A DNA stretch of 64,000 nt, taken from NCBI RefSeq assembly GCF_000768065.1, contig NZ_JRKM01000001.1:3764001-3828000 (forward strand). Reading direction: 5' to 3'. A program made the position numbers and the translations under genes. How positions within the stretch are numbered: the first letter of the stretch is position 1; each line of letters starts with the position of its first letter. The notes under the pieces are model-generated. The model was not told the DNA's origin and did no database searches. It saw only the letters and a list, made by a program, of their open reading frames with translations. The DNA is from Aquabacterium sp. NJ1. Lineage in GTDB: Bacteria; Pseudomonadota; Gammaproteobacteria; Burkholderiales; Burkholderiaceae_C. This document shows, in pieces, positions 53,816 to 64,000 of this stretch.

Positions 53816-54184
53816 TCACTTGGCCGGTTTGCGCGGTGCGGGCATGTCGGGCGGGAAGGGCAGTTCTGCCGGCAGGGTGGCGGGGCCAGGGCGTGTCGTC
53901 GGGCCGCTGTCAAACGGCGTGGGGGCCGCCTGTTTGCTGACCGGCTCGGGCAAGAGCAGCTGGCGGTTGCGCGCGTCGCGGCGATGTCGCCACCAGCTGG
54001 GCAGCATGGCCAGCACGCCGGTGACGCAACCCAGCGCGAACACGCCCAGCACCACGAACACCATCGGTGCCTGCCAGCTGTAGCCCAGCAGCCATTTCAG
54101 CTCCACCACGTGCTGATTGTTCAGCGCGAACGCGAACAGAATGAAGAACAACAGGCCGCGCCACAACCAGTTCAATGCTCGCAT
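53816..54184 (-). CDS. lapA: LapA family membrane protein (YciS)
   Basis: 122 residues. Two helices, about 8-24 (LWRGLLFFILFAFALNN) and 42-64 (FVVLGVFALGCVTGVLAML), flank the typical LapA loop ELKWLLGYSWQAPMVF. A basic and then Pro-rich tail follows, longer than in E. coli. It partners with LapB in LPS regulation. It begins 7 bases after ihfB. Confidence 0.88.
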   Translation of the reverse strand: MRALNWLWRGLLFFILFAFALNNQHVVELKWLLGYSWQAPMVFVVLGVFALGCVTGVLAMLPSWWRHRRDARNRQLLLPEPVSKQAAPTPFDSGPTTRPGPATLPAELPFPPDMPAPRKPAK

Positions 54185-54191
54185 GGGGTGT

Positions 54192-54506
54192 TCAGCTCTT
54201 GAGTGGGTCTTGTTGGACGAGAGTATCCACCTTATCCACGCCCTCGCGCAGGGCCTTGCCGGGTTTGAAGTGCGGCACCAGCTTTTCCGGGATCAGCACC
54301 TGCTCGCCCGAACGCGGGTTGCGGCCCATGCGGGGTGGGCGGCGGTTGATCGAGAAACTGCCGAAACCACGGATCTCGATGCGGTGGCCCTTGGCCAGCG
54401 CTTCGGACATCGCGTCGAGGATGGTCTTGACGGCGAACTCGGCATCACGCTGGGTGAGCTGGCCGAATCGTTCGGCCAGTCGGGCCACGAGGTCGGATCG
54501 GGTCAT
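54192..54506 (-). CDS. ihfB: Integration host factor subunit beta
   Basis: 104 residues, starting [20 protein letters not shown], with the DNA-bending arm [20 protein letters not shown] and [15 protein letters not shown], the IhfB signatures. Forms the IHF heterodimer that bends DNA, and would assist the NtrC-sigma-54 promoter at glnK. It follows rpsA by 182 bases containing two hairpins. Confidence 0.96.
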   Translation of the reverse strand: MTRSDLVARLAERFGQLTQRDAEFAVKTILDAMSEALAKGHRIEIRGFGSFSINRRPPRMGRNPRSGEQVLIPEKLVPHFKPGKALREGVDKVDTLVQQDPLKS

Positions 54507-54553
54507 ACAAGAGGACGGCGTGAATCTTTTGAAAGGCTGTGATGAGCATCAGC

Positions 54554-54598
54554 AAAAAGCCCCTTCAACCTGGCAGGACCAGGGATCCAGGGCTTTTT
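54554..54598 (-). terminator. Terminator-like hairpin between rpsA and ihfB
   Basis: AAAAAGCCC and GGGCTTTTT arms (54554-54562, 54590-54598) enclose a second short stem (CCTGG/CCAGG). Either strand ends with a run of T, so it can act in both directions. It lies about 90 bases past rpsA and may partly end rpsA transcripts before ihfB. Confidence 0.6.
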
Positions 54599-54636
54599 CA
54601 ACACCGTGAGGTGTTGCCACGCTCATCACAACCTCC

Positions 54637-54663
54637 GTTGAACCAGGCCGAAGCCTGGTCAAC
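54637..54663 (-). other. Hairpin just after rpsA
   Basis: ACCAGGC/GCCTGGT stem with a TTCG tetraloop (minus strand) and an outer GTTG/CAAC extension with one bulged A. No T-tract follows. It lies 25 bases after the rpsA stop and may protect or process the mRNA end. Confidence 0.5.
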
Positions 54664-54688
54664 AGAAGCAGTGTGAGAACAGACGGGA

Positions 54689-56374
54689 TTAACCGTTGTT
54701 CTGGTCCAGCTTGGCCTTCAGCAGAGCGCCCAGGCTGGTGGTGCCGGCGCCTTCCTTGGTGGTTTCGCTGCGCAGGGACTGCATGGCTTCTTGCTGCTCG
54801 ACGTTGTCCTTGGCCTTGATCGACAGCTGGATGCCGCGGGTCTTGCGGTCCACGTTGATGATCAGGGCGGTGACTTCGTCGCCTTCCTTCAGCACGTTGC
54901 GAGCGTCTTCCACGCGGTCACGGCTGATTTCCGAAGCGCGCAGGTAGCCGACGATGTCGTCACCCAGGGTGATTTCGGCACCCTTGGCATCCACGGACTT
55001 GACGGTGCCAGTGACGGTGGCGCCACGGTCGTTCAGGGTCGTGAAGTTGGTGAACGGGTCGCTGTCCAGCTGCTTGATGCCCAGGCTGATGCGCTCGCGC
55101 TCGACGTCGATGGCCAGCACGATGGCTTCAACTTCCTGGCCCTTCTTGTAGTTGCGCACGGCGGCTTCGCCAGGCTCGTTCCAGGACAGGTCGGACAGGT
55201 GCACCAGACCGTCGATGCCAGCGGCCAGACCCACGAACACGCCGAAGTCGGTGATCGACTTGACGGGGCCCTTGACCTTGTCACCGCGGTTGAAGTTCTG
55301 AGCGAAGTCGTCCCATGGGTTCGGCTTGCACTGCTTCATGCCCAGGGAGATACGACGCTTGTCTTCGTCGATTTCCAGGACCATGACTTCCACTTCGTCG
55401 CCCAGGTTGACGATCTTGTTGGGAGCGATGTTCTTGTTGGTCCAGTCCATTTCAGAGACGTGCACCAGGCCTTCGATGCCGGGTTCGATCTCGACGAATG
55501 CACCGTAGTCAGCGATGTTGGTGACCTTGCCGAACAGACGGGTGCCGGCAGGGTAACGGCGAGCCACGCCAACCCAGGGGTCGTCGCCCATTTGCTTCAG
55601 ACCCAGCGAAACGCGGTTCTTCTCGGCGTCGAACTTCAGGACCTTGGCGGTCAGCTCTTGACCAACCGTCACCACTTCGGAGGGGTGACGGACACGGCGC
55701 CATGCCATGTCGGTGATGTGCAGCAGGCCGTCGATGCCGCCCAGGTCCACGAACGCACCGTATTCGGTGATGTTCTTGACCACGCCTTGGACGATCGCGC
55801 CTTCGCGCAGCGTTTCCATCAGCTTGGCGCGCTCTTCGCCCATCGAAGCTTCAACCACAGCACGGCGCGACAGCACGACGTTGTTGCGCTTGCGGTCCAG
55901 CTTGATGACCTTGAATTCCATGGTCTTGCCTTCGAACGGCGACATGTCCTTGACAGGGCGCGTATCGAGCAGCGAACCAGGCAGGAAGGCACGGATGCCG
56001 TTGACCAGAACGGTCAGGCCGCCCTTGACCTTGCCATTGACGGTACCGGTCACGAAGTCGCCAGACTCCAGTGCGGTTTCCAGAGACAGCCACGAGGCCA
56101 GACGCTTGGCCTTGTCGCGCGACAGGATGGTGTCGCCGTAGCCGTTTTCGATGGCGTCCACGGCCACCGACACGAAGTCGCCCACTTGGACTTCGATCTC
56201 GCCCTGGTCGTTGCGGAACTCGTCGATGGGCACATAGGCCTCGGACTTCAGGCCGGCGTTGACGACCACGAAGTTGTGTTCGACGGCCACCACCTCAGCG
56301 GTGATGACTTCGCCCGTGCGCATGTTGGCACGTTGCAGCGACTCTTCAAAAAGGGCGGCAAAAGATTCAGACAT
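54689..56374 (-). CDS. rpsA: 30S ribosomal protein S1
   Basis: 561 residues, the standard length, with six S1 OB-fold domains. Recurrent GxFVxxxxGIxGLVHxS patterns are seen ([60 protein letters not shown]). S1 brings mRNA to the 30S subunit. The start [13 protein letters not shown] has AGGA seven bases upstream; the open frame to 56488 is not coding. It is downstream of aroA-cmk, as is usual. Confidence 0.97.
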   Translation of the reverse strand: MSESFAALFEESLQRANMRTGEVITAEVVAVEHNFVVVNAGLKSEAYVPIDEFRNDQGEIEVQVGDFVSVAVDAIENGYGDTILSRDKAKRLASWLSLETALESGDFVTGTVNGKVKGGLTVLVNGIRAFLPGSLLDTRPVKDMSPFEGKTMEFKVIKLDRKRNNVVLSRRAVVEASMGEERAKLMETLREGAIVQGVVKNITEYGAFVDLGGIDGLLHITDMAWRRVRHPSEVVTVGQELTAKVLKFDAEKNRVSLGLKQMGDDPWVGVARRYPAGTRLFGKVTNIADYGAFVEIEPGIEGLVHVSEMDWTNKNIAPNKIVNLGDEVEVMVLEIDEDKRRISLGMKQCKPNPWDDFAQNFNRGDKVKGPVKSITDFGVFVGLAAGIDGLVHLSDLSWNEPGEAAVRNYKKGQEVEAIVLAIDVERERISLGIKQLDSDPFTNFTTLNDRGATVTGTVKSVDAKGAEITLGDDIVGYLRASEISRDRVEDARNVLKEGDEVTALIINVDRKTRGIQLSIKAKDNVEQQEAMQSLRSETTKEGAGTTSLGALLKAKLDQNNG

Positions 56375-56566
56375 GGAGTTTCCTGTGCCGGCGGGTGCCA
56401 GCGGTAACGCCCAGATCGACAGGAACGACCTGAACGGGTTGGGTTGAAGAACATGACCTCCGGGCTGCCTTGCAGCAGCCCTGATCACTCAAACGCCTGC
56501 CTGGCAGCATGCGCCGGAAGTCACAGCCTTTTGGTAAAGACCCCCGCGACGTGTCAATGACATCAG

Positions 56567-58612
56567 TCAGTGACGAACGATCACGTGAGGCCAGCCCGCG
56601 ACCCACATCCCGAGCACAGTTTCCACCGATTGTTCGATGGTCCAGGCCGAGTTGTCGATCTTCTGGGCGTCTGGGGCAGGCACCAGGGGCGATACGGCGC
56701 GGGTACGGTCCCGCAGGTCGCGCGCTTCTAGGTCTGCACAGATCTCGTCGAGATTAGCAGAAATCCCTTTTGAAATCAATTGGTTATATCGGCGTTCGGC
56801 CCGTTCTTTGACGGATGCCGTCAAAAACACCTTCAGCGCGGCGTCGGGAAAGATCACCGTGCCCATGTCGCGGCCGTCGGCCACCAGGCCGGGCAGGCCC
56901 CGGAAAGCCTTCTGCAGCTCGACCAGCGCCTGGCGCACGCCCGGGAAAACCGACACGCGGGAGGCGGCCTGGCCGATGTCCTCGCGACGGACCAGCTCGC
57001 CCACATCGCGTTGGTCGACCCAGATGTGTTCCCGATCAAAACGCAGGGAGATGGCGTAGCCCAGCTGACGGGCCAGGGCTTCGAGTGCCTCGGCATCGTC
57101 CAGGCTGATGCCGCGTTCAGTGGCCAGCAGGCCGGTGACACGGTACAGCGAGCCGGAGTCCAGGAACTGGTAACCCAGGCGGGTGGCCAGGGCGCTGGCC
57201 AGCGTGCCCTTGCCGGAGGCGGTCGGGCCGTCGACCGTGATCACGGGGATCAGATCCGGGTTGGTCTGGGCGACCTGGAACAGGGATTCGAAGTAGTCCG
57301 GGAAGGTCTTGCCGACGCAGCGTGGGTCTTCAATACGGACAGAGACAGGTTTGCCGTCCGTGGCCGTGGGCGCCAGCGGGTTGAAGGCCGCTAGCGAGAA
57401 GCACATCGCCATGCGGTGGTCGTCGTAGGTGTGGATGCTGGCGTGCTGCCACTGGCCGGCGGCCGGCGGCGTGATCTCGATGAAGTCCTGGCCCTCGACC
57501 ACGGTGGCGCCGAGCTTGCGCAGCTCGCAGGCCATGGCGGCGATGCGGTCGGTTTCCTTGACGCGCCAGCTGGCGATGTTGCGCAGGCGGGTGGTACCTT
57601 GGGCGTACAGCGCCATCACGGCCAGGGTCATGGCCGCGTCCGGGATGTGGTTGCAGTCCATGTCCACGGCCTGCAGGGGCCAGTCGCCACGGCGCACTTC
57701 CAGCCAGTTCGGGCCGCTGGTGACCTGGGCTCCCATGGCCTGGGCAGCCTCGATGAAGCGGATGTCGCCCTGGATGGACGCTTCGCCCACGCCTTCGATG
57801 CGCACCGGTGTGGCACGGCCCGCGATGGCGCCCGCCGCGATGAAGTAGGACGCGGAGGAGGCGTCGGCCTCGACGTGGATTTCGCCCGGCGACTGGTAGC
57901 GGCTGCCTTGCGGGATGACAAAACGTTCCCAGCCCTGGCGCTCCACCTTGATGCCAAAGCGCGCCAGCAGGTTCAGCGTGATCTCGATGTAGGGCTTGGA
58001 AATCAGCTCGCCCACGACCTCGATCGTCAGGGCCTGATCCTGTGACACCAGGGGCAGGGCCAGCAACAGGGCGGTGAGGAACTGGCTGGAGACATCACCA
58101 CGCACCTTGATCGGTGCCGACAGCTTGAGCTGGCCGCCCGCCAGGCGCAGCGGGGGGTAGCCTTCCTTGCCGGTGCATTCGATGTGGCAGCCTAATGGGC
58201 GCAGGGCATCGACCAGGTCACCGATGGGGCGCTCGTGCATGCGCGGCACGCCCGAGAGCGTGAACACGCCGCCTTGCGTGGCCGACAGCAGGGCCAGTGC
58301 CGCGGTCAGCGGGCGCATGGCGGTGCCGGCATTGCCCAGGAACAGATCCGCCTGCAGCACGGACAGCTTGCCGGCCAGACCGGTGATGCGCACGGTGTCG
58401 CCGTCCTGGTCCAGGTCGCAACCCAGCGCGCGCAGGCTTTCCAGCATCACGCGGGTGTCGTCGGAGGCCAGCAGGTCGTGAACGACCGTGGTGCCCTCGC
58501 TCAGGCCCGCCAGCAGCAGCACGCGGTTGGAGATGCTTTTGGAGCCCGGCAGGCGCACGGTGCCGCCTGCAGACAGCAGCGGGGGAAGGTCAAGGAAAGC
58601 GGTGGTGTACAT
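56567..58612 (-). CDS. aroA-cmk: Fused EPSP synthase / cytidylate kinase
   Basis: 681 residues in one frame. Residues 1-450 are Aro[38 protein letters not shown], the [18 protein letters not shown] loop, and an end at [16 protein letters not shown]. Residues 456-681 are Cmk: P-loop [38 protein letters not shown] and [18 protein letters not shown]. The first adds enolpyruvate from PEP to shikimate-3-phosphate; the second phosphorylates CMP/dCMP. The genes are separate in many bacteria but the fusion is known in Burkholderiales. It follows tyrA by 33 bases. All key motifs are intact. Confidence 0.95.
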   Translation of the reverse strand: MYTTAFLDLPPLLSAGGTVRLPGSKSISNRVLLLAGLSEGTTVVHDLLASDDTRVMLESLRALGCDLDQDGDTVRITGLAGKLSVLQADLFLGNAGTAMRPLTAALALLSATQGGVFTLSGVPRMHERPIGDLVDALRPLGCHIECTGKEGYPPLRLAGGQLKLSAPIKVRGDVSSQFLTALLLALPLVSQDQALTIEVVGELISKPYIEITLNLLARFGIKVERQGWERFVIPQGSRYQSPGEIHVEADASSASYFIAAGAIAGRATPVRIEGVGEASIQGDIRFIEAAQAMGAQVTSGPNWLEVRRGDWPLQAVDMDCNHIPDAAMTLAVMALYAQGTTRLRNIASWRVKETDRIAAMACELRKLGATVVEGQDFIEITPPAAGQWQHASIHTYDDHRMAMCFSLAAFNPLAPTATDGKPVSVRIEDPRCVGKTFPDYFESLFQVAQTNPDLIPVITVDGPTASGKGTLASALATRLGYQFLDSGSLYRVTGLLATERGISLDDAEALEALARQLGYAISLRFDREHIWVDQRDVGELVRREDIGQAASRVSVFPGVRQALVELQKAFRGLPGLVADGRDMGTVIFPDAALKVFLTASVKERAERRYNQLISKGISANLDEICADLEARDLRDRTRAVSPLVPAPDAQKIDNSAWTIEQSVETVLGMWVAGWPHVIVRH

Positions 58613-58645
58613 GCGTGGCGGTTCGCGAGACGGGCCGAGTTGGGC

Positions 58646-59530
58646 TTATTGGCGCGTGACAGAGGGCTTGGTGCCCAGTTGCCATTGGCTGCGGGCGTCG
58701 GACGCAGTCTGAATCTGTTCTTCGAGCGCAGGGCCGTTCCAGTCGCGCATCTGGCGCTCCATCTGTTCCAGCGCGTGGCGGAAGGCCTCGGATTGCTTGA
58801 GCACCTCTTCGCGGTTGGACAAGAGGATGTCGCGCCAGATCGTGGGGTCACCTGCGGCAATGCGGGTGAAGTCGCGGAAGCCGGGTCCGGCCAGCGACAG
58901 GTATTCCTGGCCCAGCGGCTGCTCGGCCATGGCATTCATGTAGGCAAAGGCCAGCAGGTGGGGCAGGTGGCTCACGGCGGCAAAGGCCGCATCGTGGTTC
59001 TCCGGCGTCATCTTGAGCACCTGGCAGCCCACGGCGGCCCACACATCGGTGGCCTTCTGGATGAGCACGGGGTCGGTTTGCTGCAGGGGCGTCAGGATGA
59101 CCTTGCGGCCCTGGTACAGCGCCGCATCGGCGTGCTCGATGCCTGCGACTTCACGGCCTGCGATCGGGTGCGCCGGCACGAAGGAGGGCAGGCGCTCTTT
59201 CAGCACGCGACGGGCAGCATCCACCACATCACGTTTGGTCGAGCCTACGTCCATGAACAGCACGCCCGGGTCCACCAGGTGGCGGATGGCCTTGAAGGTG
59301 CCTTCGCTGGCCGCCACGGGCACGGCGATCAACACGATGTCGGAGCCGGACACCGCCAGCAGTGCTGATTCGGCGGCCACGTCGATCACGCCCAACCGGC
59401 GGGCCTTTTCTACGGTGGACGGCGATTTGCTGTAGCCCACGACCCGCTTGACCAAGCCGGCCTTCTTGAGCGCCAGCGCGAACGAGCCGCCCATGAGGCC
59501 GCAACCGATCAGGCCGAGTTGGTTGAACAT
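58646..59530 (-). CDS. tyrA: Prephenate dehydrogenase
   Basis: 294 residues from MFNQLGLIGCGLMGGSFALA, the NAD-binding Rossmann start. The catalytic domain has DVGSTKRDVVDAARRVL, FVPAHPIAGREVAGIEHAD and FRDFTRIAAGDPTIWRDI. It converts prephenate to 4-hydroxyphenylpyruvate for tyrosine. AGGA precedes the ATG by nine bases. It lies 23 bases after pheA. The longer frame to 59686 overlaps pheA and is rejected. Confidence 0.93.
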   Translation of the reverse strand: MFNQLGLIGCGLMGGSFALALKKAGLVKRVVGYSKSPSTVEKARRLGVIDVAAESALLAVSGSDIVLIAVPVAASEGTFKAIRHLVDPGVLFMDVGSTKRDVVDAARRVLKERLPSFVPAHPIAGREVAGIEHADAALYQGRKVILTPLQQTDPVLIQKATDVWAAVGCQVLKMTPENHDAAFAAVSHLPHLLAFAYMNAMAEQPLGQEYLSLAGPGFRDFTRIAAGDPTIWRDILLSNREEVLKQSEAFRHALEQMERQMRDWNGPALEEQIQTASDARSQWQLGTKPSVTRQ

Positions 59531-59553
59531 GATGCGAAATCCTGAAGAAGCGA

Positions 59554-60684
59554 TCAGTGCACGTCCAGCGGGAAGCTGCCGAGCACTTTGAAGAGAGAGC
59601 ATTGGGCGCGCAGCGCATCCAGCGCGGCCGCCACATTGTCCTGCGCGGGGTGGCCGGCCAGGTCGATGAAGAACACATACTCCCACTGGCCAGAGCGCGC
59701 CGGGCGCGACTCGAAACGGGTCATGGACACGCCGTACTGCTTCAAGGGCACCAGCAGATCGTGCACGGCGCCGGGGCGGTTGTCCACCGATACGGCCAGG
59801 CTGGTGCAGTCGTGCCCGGTGGGGGCCGCCGGCGTGTGCGCGTCGGCATGCGTGACCACCACGAAGCGTGTGCGGTTATGGGCCTCATCCTGCACGGCGC
59901 GTTGCACCACGTGCAGGCCGTACTGCGAGGCCGCGCGCTCGCTGGCCAGGGCGGCGATGCCATCGTCCTCGCCGGCCATGCGGGCACCCTCGGCATTGCT
60001 GGACACGGCACGGCGCTCGACGCCAGGCAGGTTCTGGCTCAACCAGCCCTGGCACTGCGCCAGCGCTTGCGGATGCGCCGCGACCACTTTGATGCCGTCG
60101 CGGTTGGGCTCCTTGCGCAGCAGGTTGTGCGTGACCAGCAAGCTGGTTTCACCCACGATGGTCAGGGGCGATTGCAGCAGCAGGTCCAGCGAGCGGGCCA
60201 CCACGCCTTCGGTGGAGTTTTCAATGGGCACCACGCCGAAGTCGGCCGAGCGGGCCGAGGTGGCACGGAAGACCTCGTCGATCGACGGGCAGGCCATGGG
60301 CTCGATGGAGGAGCCGAAATAATTCAGGGTCGCCTGTTCGCTGAAGGTGCCGACGGGGCCCAGGAAGGCCACGCGCTGGCGCGCTTCGAGTGAGCGGCAG
60401 GCCGACATGATCTCGCGCCAGATGGGGGCGATGCTGTTGGCCAGGATGGGGCCGGGGTTGCGGTTCTTGACACGGTCGATGACCTGGGCCTCGCGGTCCG
60501 GGCGGAACACGGGCGAGCCGTCGATCTTCTTGACCTCGCCCACGGCCTGGGCCAGCTTGGCGCGCTCGTTGAGCAGCTTGAGCAACTGCTGATCGACCAC
60601 GTCGATGCGCACGCGCAGATCGGCCAGTTGCTCGTCAACCGGCCGGCCATCGGGCTTGAAATGATCGGGCGCTTGATCAGCCAT
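59554..60684 (-). CDS. pheA: Chorismate mutase / prephenate dehydratase (P-protein)
   Basis: 376 residues with three parts. An AroQ mutase covers about 16-95 ([20 protein letters not shown]); a dehydratase covers about 105-285 ([47 protein letters not shown]). A C-terminal ACT domain from about 290 ([20 protein letters not shown], then [20 protein letters not shown]) gives phenylalanine feedback. It makes phenylpyruvate from chorismate. It overlaps the serC stop by 8 bases. Confidence 0.95.
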   Translation of the reverse strand: MADQAPDHFKPDGRPVDEQLADLRVRIDVVDQQLLKLLNERAKLAQAVGEVKKIDGSPVFRPDREAQVIDRVKNRNPGPILANSIAPIWREIMSACRSLEARQRVAFLGPVGTFSEQATLNYFGSSIEPMACPSIDEVFRATSARSADFGVVPIENSTEGVVARSLDLLLQSPLTIVGETSLLVTHNLLRKEPNRDGIKVVAAHPQALAQCQGWLSQNLPGVERRAVSSNAEGARMAGEDDGIAALASERAASQYGLHVVQRAVQDEAHNRTRFVVVTHADAHTPAAPTGHDCTSLAVSVDNRPGAVHDLLVPLKQYGVSMTRFESRPARSGQWEYVFFIDLAGHPAQDNVAAALDALRAQCSLFKVLGSFPLDVH

Positions 60685-61783
60685 GGCTTGCGGCGAAGTC
60701 CTTCATGTAGGCGACGAGGGCCTGCACGCCGGCAACCGGCATGGGGTTGTAGATCGAGGCGCGCATGCCGCCCACGCTCTTGTGGCCCTTGAGTTGAACC
60801 AGGCCGGCCGCCTTGGCGCCCGCCAGGAATGCGTCGTTGAGCTCATCCTTGGGCAGGAAGAAGGGCACGTTCATGCGCGAGCGGCAATTGGCGGCCACCT
60901 TGTTCACATAGAAGCCGGACGCATCGATGTAGTCGTACAGCAGTTTGGCCTTGGTGATGTTGCGCGCCTCGATGGCGGCCAGACCAGTCAAGTCACCTTC
61001 ACGCTGGCGCTTGATCCACTGGAACACCAGGCCAGCCAGGTACCAGGGGTAGGTGGGCGGCGTGTTGTACATGGAGCCGTTGTCGGCCACGATCTTGTAG
61101 TCGAAAGCAGAAGGCGTGATGGGCAGGGCGTGGCCGATCAGGTCCTCACGCACGATCACCAACGTCAGGCCGGAGGGGCCGATGTTCTTCTGGGCGCCGG
61201 CATAGGCCAGGCCCACACGCGACCAGTCCACCGTGCGCGAACAGATGTGCGAAGACGCGTCGATCACCAGCGGGGCCTTGCTGCCTAAAGCGGCCAGGTC
61301 AGGCAACTCGTGCATCTCGACACCGTGGATGGTTTCGTTGCTGCACACGTGCACGTAGGCGGCGTTGTCGCTGAGCTTCCAGCTGCCGTACGCGGGCAGC
61401 GTGGTGTGGTGGTCGGCCTCGTTGGTGGCCGACACATGCACTTCGCAGTACTTGCGCGCTTCCTTGGCCGACTTGACCGACCAGGAGCCGGTGACGACGT
61501 AATCGGCCCGGCCACCACGCGACAGGTTCATCGGCACGATGGCGTTCTCGGCAATCGCGCCGCCCTGCATGAACAGGACCTTGTAGTTGGCGGGGATGGC
61601 CAGGATCTCGCGCAGATCGGCTTCGGCCTGCTCGGCAATCGAGATGAACTCCTTGCCGCGGTGGCTCATCTCCATGACGCTCATGCCCGAGCCATGCCAA
61701 TCCAGCATCTCGCTGGCGGCCTGTTGCAGGACTTCGTCCGGCAGGACGGCCGGACCGGGGGAGAAATTGAATGGGCGGGTCAT
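60677..61783 (-). CDS. serC: Phosphoserine aminotransferase
   Basis: 368 residues, normal length. Starts [20 protein letters not shown]; the PLP lysine lies in [20 protein letters not shown] and the end has [17 protein letters not shown], the SerC signature. It makes 3-phosphoserine from 3-phosphohydroxypyruvate and glutamate, and it also serves pyridoxine synthesis. It is the start of the serC-pheA-tyrA-aroA group. Confidence 0.96.
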   Translation of the reverse strand: MTRPFNFSPGPAVLPDEVLQQAASEMLDWHGSGMSVMEMSHRGKEFISIAEQAEADLREILAIPANYKVLFMQGGAIAENAIVPMNLSRGGRADYVVTGSWSVKSAKEARKYCEVHVSATNEADHHTTLPAYGSWKLSDNAAYVHVCSNETIHGVEMHELPDLAALGSKAPLVIDASSHICSRTVDWSRVGLAYAGAQKNIGPSGLTLVIVREDLIGHALPITPSAFDYKIVADNGSMYNTPPTYPWYLAGLVFQWIKRQREGDLTGLAAIEARNITKAKLLYDYIDASGFYVNKVAANCRSRMNVPFFLPKDELNDAFLAGAKAAGLVQLKGHKSVGGMRASIYNPMPVAGVQALVAYMKDFAASHG

Positions 61784-61809
61784 GAGCGACTCAGAGACGG
61801 AAACCGAAA

Positions 61810-62421
61810 TTACTTCTTGGCAGCAGGTTTGGCGGCTGGGGCAGGTGCTGGAGCGGGGGCAGAAGCGCCGCCGCTGAGCTTGCCACCCGTTGCAGCGTCC
61901 AGGATCTTGCGCACATTGGCATCCAACTGCTGCAGCTTGGGCGTGATCTGCGGGCGGGCGTCGTTGACGACCTTTTCCATCAGACCCTGGGTGGCCTCGG
62001 GCATCAGGCTCTGGTACTTCTTGAACGCGGGGGATTCCAGCAGGGCAGCCAGTTGCTTGAGCTCGTCTTCGGAGAACTTCTCCTCCAGAACGGGGCCGAC
62101 CACGCTGGGTGCCAGCTTGGTGGCCGAAGCGCGGAAGATGGGGGCGGCCGATTCGATGTACTTCTTGATCTCGGCGTCGATCTGCTTGGCGGTGGCGTCG
62201 CGTTTGTCCTCGGGCACAGCCTGGGCCATGATCGGGCGCACGCCGGCCACCAACTGACGGGCGGGCTGTTCGGCGATCGAGCGCGACACATCGTCAAACA
62301 CGCTTTGCTGCGCCGCCAGCACCTTCTGGACCAATTCCTTCTTGTCGGCATGTGCAGACAGGGTGGTCAGCGCCAATGTCGCGGCCACTGCCGTCGCCCA
62401 TACCGTTTTGCTCAATTTCAT
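61810..62421 (-). CDS. DUF2059 periplasmic protein
   Basis: 203 residues with a signal peptide ([20 protein letters not shown]). A helical DUF2059 domain follows ([40 protein letters not shown]), then an Ala/Pro tail ending in lysines. Function is unknown. It sits between gyrA and serC, 26 bases before serC, so it may be co-transcribed with the aromatic pathway. Confidence 0.85.
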   Translation of the reverse strand: MKLSKTVWATAVAATLALTTLSAHADKKELVQKVLAAQQSVFDDVSRSIAEQPARQLVAGVRPIMAQAVPEDKRDATAKQIDAEIKKYIESAAPIFRASATKLAPSVVGPVLEEKFSEDELKQLAALLESPAFKKYQSLMPEATQGLMEKVVNDARPQITPKLQQLDANVRKILDAATGGKLSGGASAPAPAPAPAAKPAAKK

Positions 62422-62468
62422 CGTCAGTCCTTTGGTGTGCTCGACCCTGATGGGCCGAGTTGTCGGGG

Positions 62469-64000
62469 TCAGTTGTCGGTGCCGCCTTCAGTATCGGCGG
62501 AGCCTGCATCAGTGCTGTCACCAGGGGTTTCTTCGCTGTCGCCTTCGCTGGCGGCGTTGGCGTCGTTTTCCACGATGCGTTGCAGGCCGATCAGCTTGGC
62601 GCCTTCGTCCAGCGAGATCAAGGTCACGCCCTGTGTGGCACGGCCCAGCTCACGGATCTCGCTGACACGGGTGCGCACGAGCACGCCCTTGTCGGTGATC
62701 AGCATGATTTCGTCTTCCGGGCGCACCAGGGTGGCCGCGACCACCTTGCCGTTGCGCTCTGATTGCTGGATGGCGATCATGCCCTTGGTGCCACGACCAT
62801 GGCGGGTGTACTCGACGATGCTGGTGCGCTTGCCGTAGCCGTTTTCGGTGGCGGTCAGCACGGATTGCGTTTCGTCTTCGGCCACCAGCATGGCGATGAC
62901 CGACTGGCCTTCTTCCAGCATCATGCCGCGCACGCCGCGAGCCGAGCGGCCCATCGGGCGCACGTCTTCTTCGTCGAAGCGCACGGCCTTGCCGCCATCG
63001 CTGAACAGCATCACGTCGTGCTTGCCGTCAGTCAGCGCAGCGCCCACCAGCACATCGCCCTCGTCCAGGCCCACGGCGATGATGCCGGCCTTGCGGGGGT
63101 TGCTGAAGTCCGTCAGCGGTGTCTTCTTGACCGTGCCCAGGCGCGTGGACATGAACACATAGTGGTCTTCAGGGAAGGTGCGGAACTCGCCGGTCAGCGG
63201 CAACACCACATTGACCTTCTCGTCCTTTTCCAGCGGGAACATGTTCACGATGGGGCGGCCGCGCGAGTTGCGCGAGCCCTGCGGCACTTCCCAGACCTTG
63301 AGCCAGTACACGCGGCCACGGTTGCTGAAGCACAGGATGTAGTCGTGTGTGTTGGCGATGAAGAGCTGGTCGATCCAGTCGTCTTCCTTCGTGGCTGCAG
63401 CCTGCTTGCCGCGCCCGCCACGCTTTTGCGCACGGTATTCGCTCAGCGGCTGGCTCTTGATGTAGCCGGTGTGCGAGAGCGTCACCACCATGTCGGTCGG
63501 GGTGATCAGGTCTTCGGTGCCCAGTTCCTGCGCGTTGTGCTCGATGGTGGAGCGGCGCTCGCCGACCTTGGTCTGGCCGAATTCCTGGCGGATGGCGGCC
63601 AGTTCGTCGCCAATGATGACGGACACGCGTTCGGGCTTGGCCAGGATGTCCAGCAAGTCGGCGATTTCGGCCATCACGTCGCGGTATTCGCCGACGATCT
63701 TGTCCTGCTCCAGGCCGGTCAGGCGTTGCAGGCGCATCTGCAGGATTTCGCTGGCTTGCGCGTCAGACAGGCGGTACAGGCCATCGGGCTGCATGCCGTA
63801 GTTCAGCGGCAGGCCCTCGGGGCGGTAGGCTGCGGCGCCGCCGGGCGTGTCGGTGCCGACACGTGCCAGCATCTCGCGCACCAGGGACGAATCCCAGCTC
63901 TTGCTCATCAGGGCCTGTTTGGCCACGGGTGGCGTGGGCGAGGTCTTGATGGTTTCGATGAACTCGTCGATGTTGGCCAGGGCAACGGCCAGGCCTTCCA
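62469..64000 (-). CDS. gyrA: DNA gyrase subunit A (partial, C-terminal half)
   Basis: About 510 residues of the C-terminal half are present, and the 5' end lies beyond the right edge. The frame reads on past an internal GTG to the window edge with GyrA sequence (GLAVALANIDEFIETIK). The tower/coiled-coil region (ILQMRLQRLTGLEQDKI) is followed by the six-bladed C-terminal beta-pinwheel. The GyrA box is QKRGGRGKQAA, which wraps DNA and marks gyrase rather than topoisomerase IV. It ends in an acidic, low-complexity tail. Confidence 0.97.
   Translation of the reverse strand, partial: EGLAVALANIDEFIETIKTSPTPPVAKQALMSKSWDSSLVREMLARVGTDTPGGAAAYRPEGLPLNYGMQPDGLYRLSDAQASEILQMRLQRLTGLEQDKIVGEYRDVMAEIADLLDILAKPERVSVIIGDELAAIRQEFGQTKVGERRSTIEHNAQELGTEDLITPTDMVVTLSHTGYIKSQPLSEYRAQKRGGRGKQAAATKEDDWIDQLFIANTHDYILCFSNRGRVYWLKVWEVPQGSRNSRGRPIVNMFPLEKDEKVNVVLPLTGEFRTFPEDHYVFMSTRLGTVKKTPLTDFSNPRKAGIIAVGLDEGDVLVGAALTDGKHDVMLFSDGGKAVRFDEEDVRPMGRSARGVRGMMLEEGQSVIAMLVAEDETQSVLTATENGYGKRTSIVEYTRHGRGTKGMIAIQQSERNGKVVAATLVRPEDEIMLITDKGVLVRTRVSEIRELGRATQGVTLISLDEGAKLIGLQRIVENDANAASEGDSEETPGDSTDAGSADTEGGTDN

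Noticed and set aside
59531..59686. N-terminal extension of tyrA
   Set aside because: It overlaps the pheA end and is not dehydrogenase-like; the ATG at 59530 begins the Rossmann motif and has a ribosome site.

Overview
The window is a chromosomal segment of a Gram-negative betaproteobacterium, most likely order Burkholderiales (Comamonadaceae/Sphaerotilaceae-like). This rests on the runs gyrA–serC–pheA–tyrA–aroA/cmk–rpsA–ihfB–lapA–lapB and rsmB–DUF4390–ntrY–ntrX, plus high-GC coding DNA across most of the window. The genus is not resolved.

Layout. (1) 1–13952: lipopolysaccharide and surface-glycan genes. They are msbA (cut by the left edge), waaC, a DUF4254 gene, two glycosyltransferases on the + strand, a seven-gene minus-strand operon (five glycosyltransferases, one sialyltransferase-like protein, one methyltransferase), another glycosyltransferase and a second heptosyltransferase. 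Much of 2.9–9.5 kb is clearly more A/T-rich than the rest. (2) 14029–19335: tRNA-Phe, then rsmB–DUF4390–ntrY–ntrX; the response regulator lacks the sigma-54 AAA+ domain. (3) 19432–22283: an OlsB-type acyltransferase behind a good Pho-box candidate, divergent from ptsI. (4) 22304–37631: a seven-gene minus-strand operon built around a 2469-residue repetitive surface protein (DUF4347, Ig-like repeats). Its partners are a TolC-type outer-membrane protein, a HlyD/MFP adaptor, a phage-tail-collar protein, a Sel1-repeat protein, a HlyD with a cytoplasmic GAF-like region, and an M50 protease/HlyD fusion. No ABC exporter is encoded in it. This is the best candidate for an undescribed system. (5) 37816–42479: uup, and a histidine kinase/response regulator pair. 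(6) 42498–50100: a gshA–kup–benE–gshB strand group and glnK–amtB, the latter behind a sigma-54 promoter with two NtrC-type sites. (7) 50420–64000: comM, a PCu(A)C copper chaperone, lapB–lapA–ihfB–rpsA, fused aroA-cmk, tyrA, pheA, serC, a DUF2059 protein and gyrA (cut by the right edge).

How it fits together. The left end builds and flips lipid A-core. lapAB at the right end normally coordinates LPS assembly and LpxC turnover, and OlsB makes phosphate-free membrane lipids. The adhesin operon supplies a large surface protein together with what looks like its own export channel. Nitrogen control appears at glnK–amtB and, by homology, in ntrYX.

Most starts were chosen from Shine-Dalgarno spacing, signal peptides and stop/start overlaps, so several differ from the longest possible frame. 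The two stretches of about 300 bases without a gene are 2629–2925 (nothing convincing seen) and 50101–50419 (the glnK control region).
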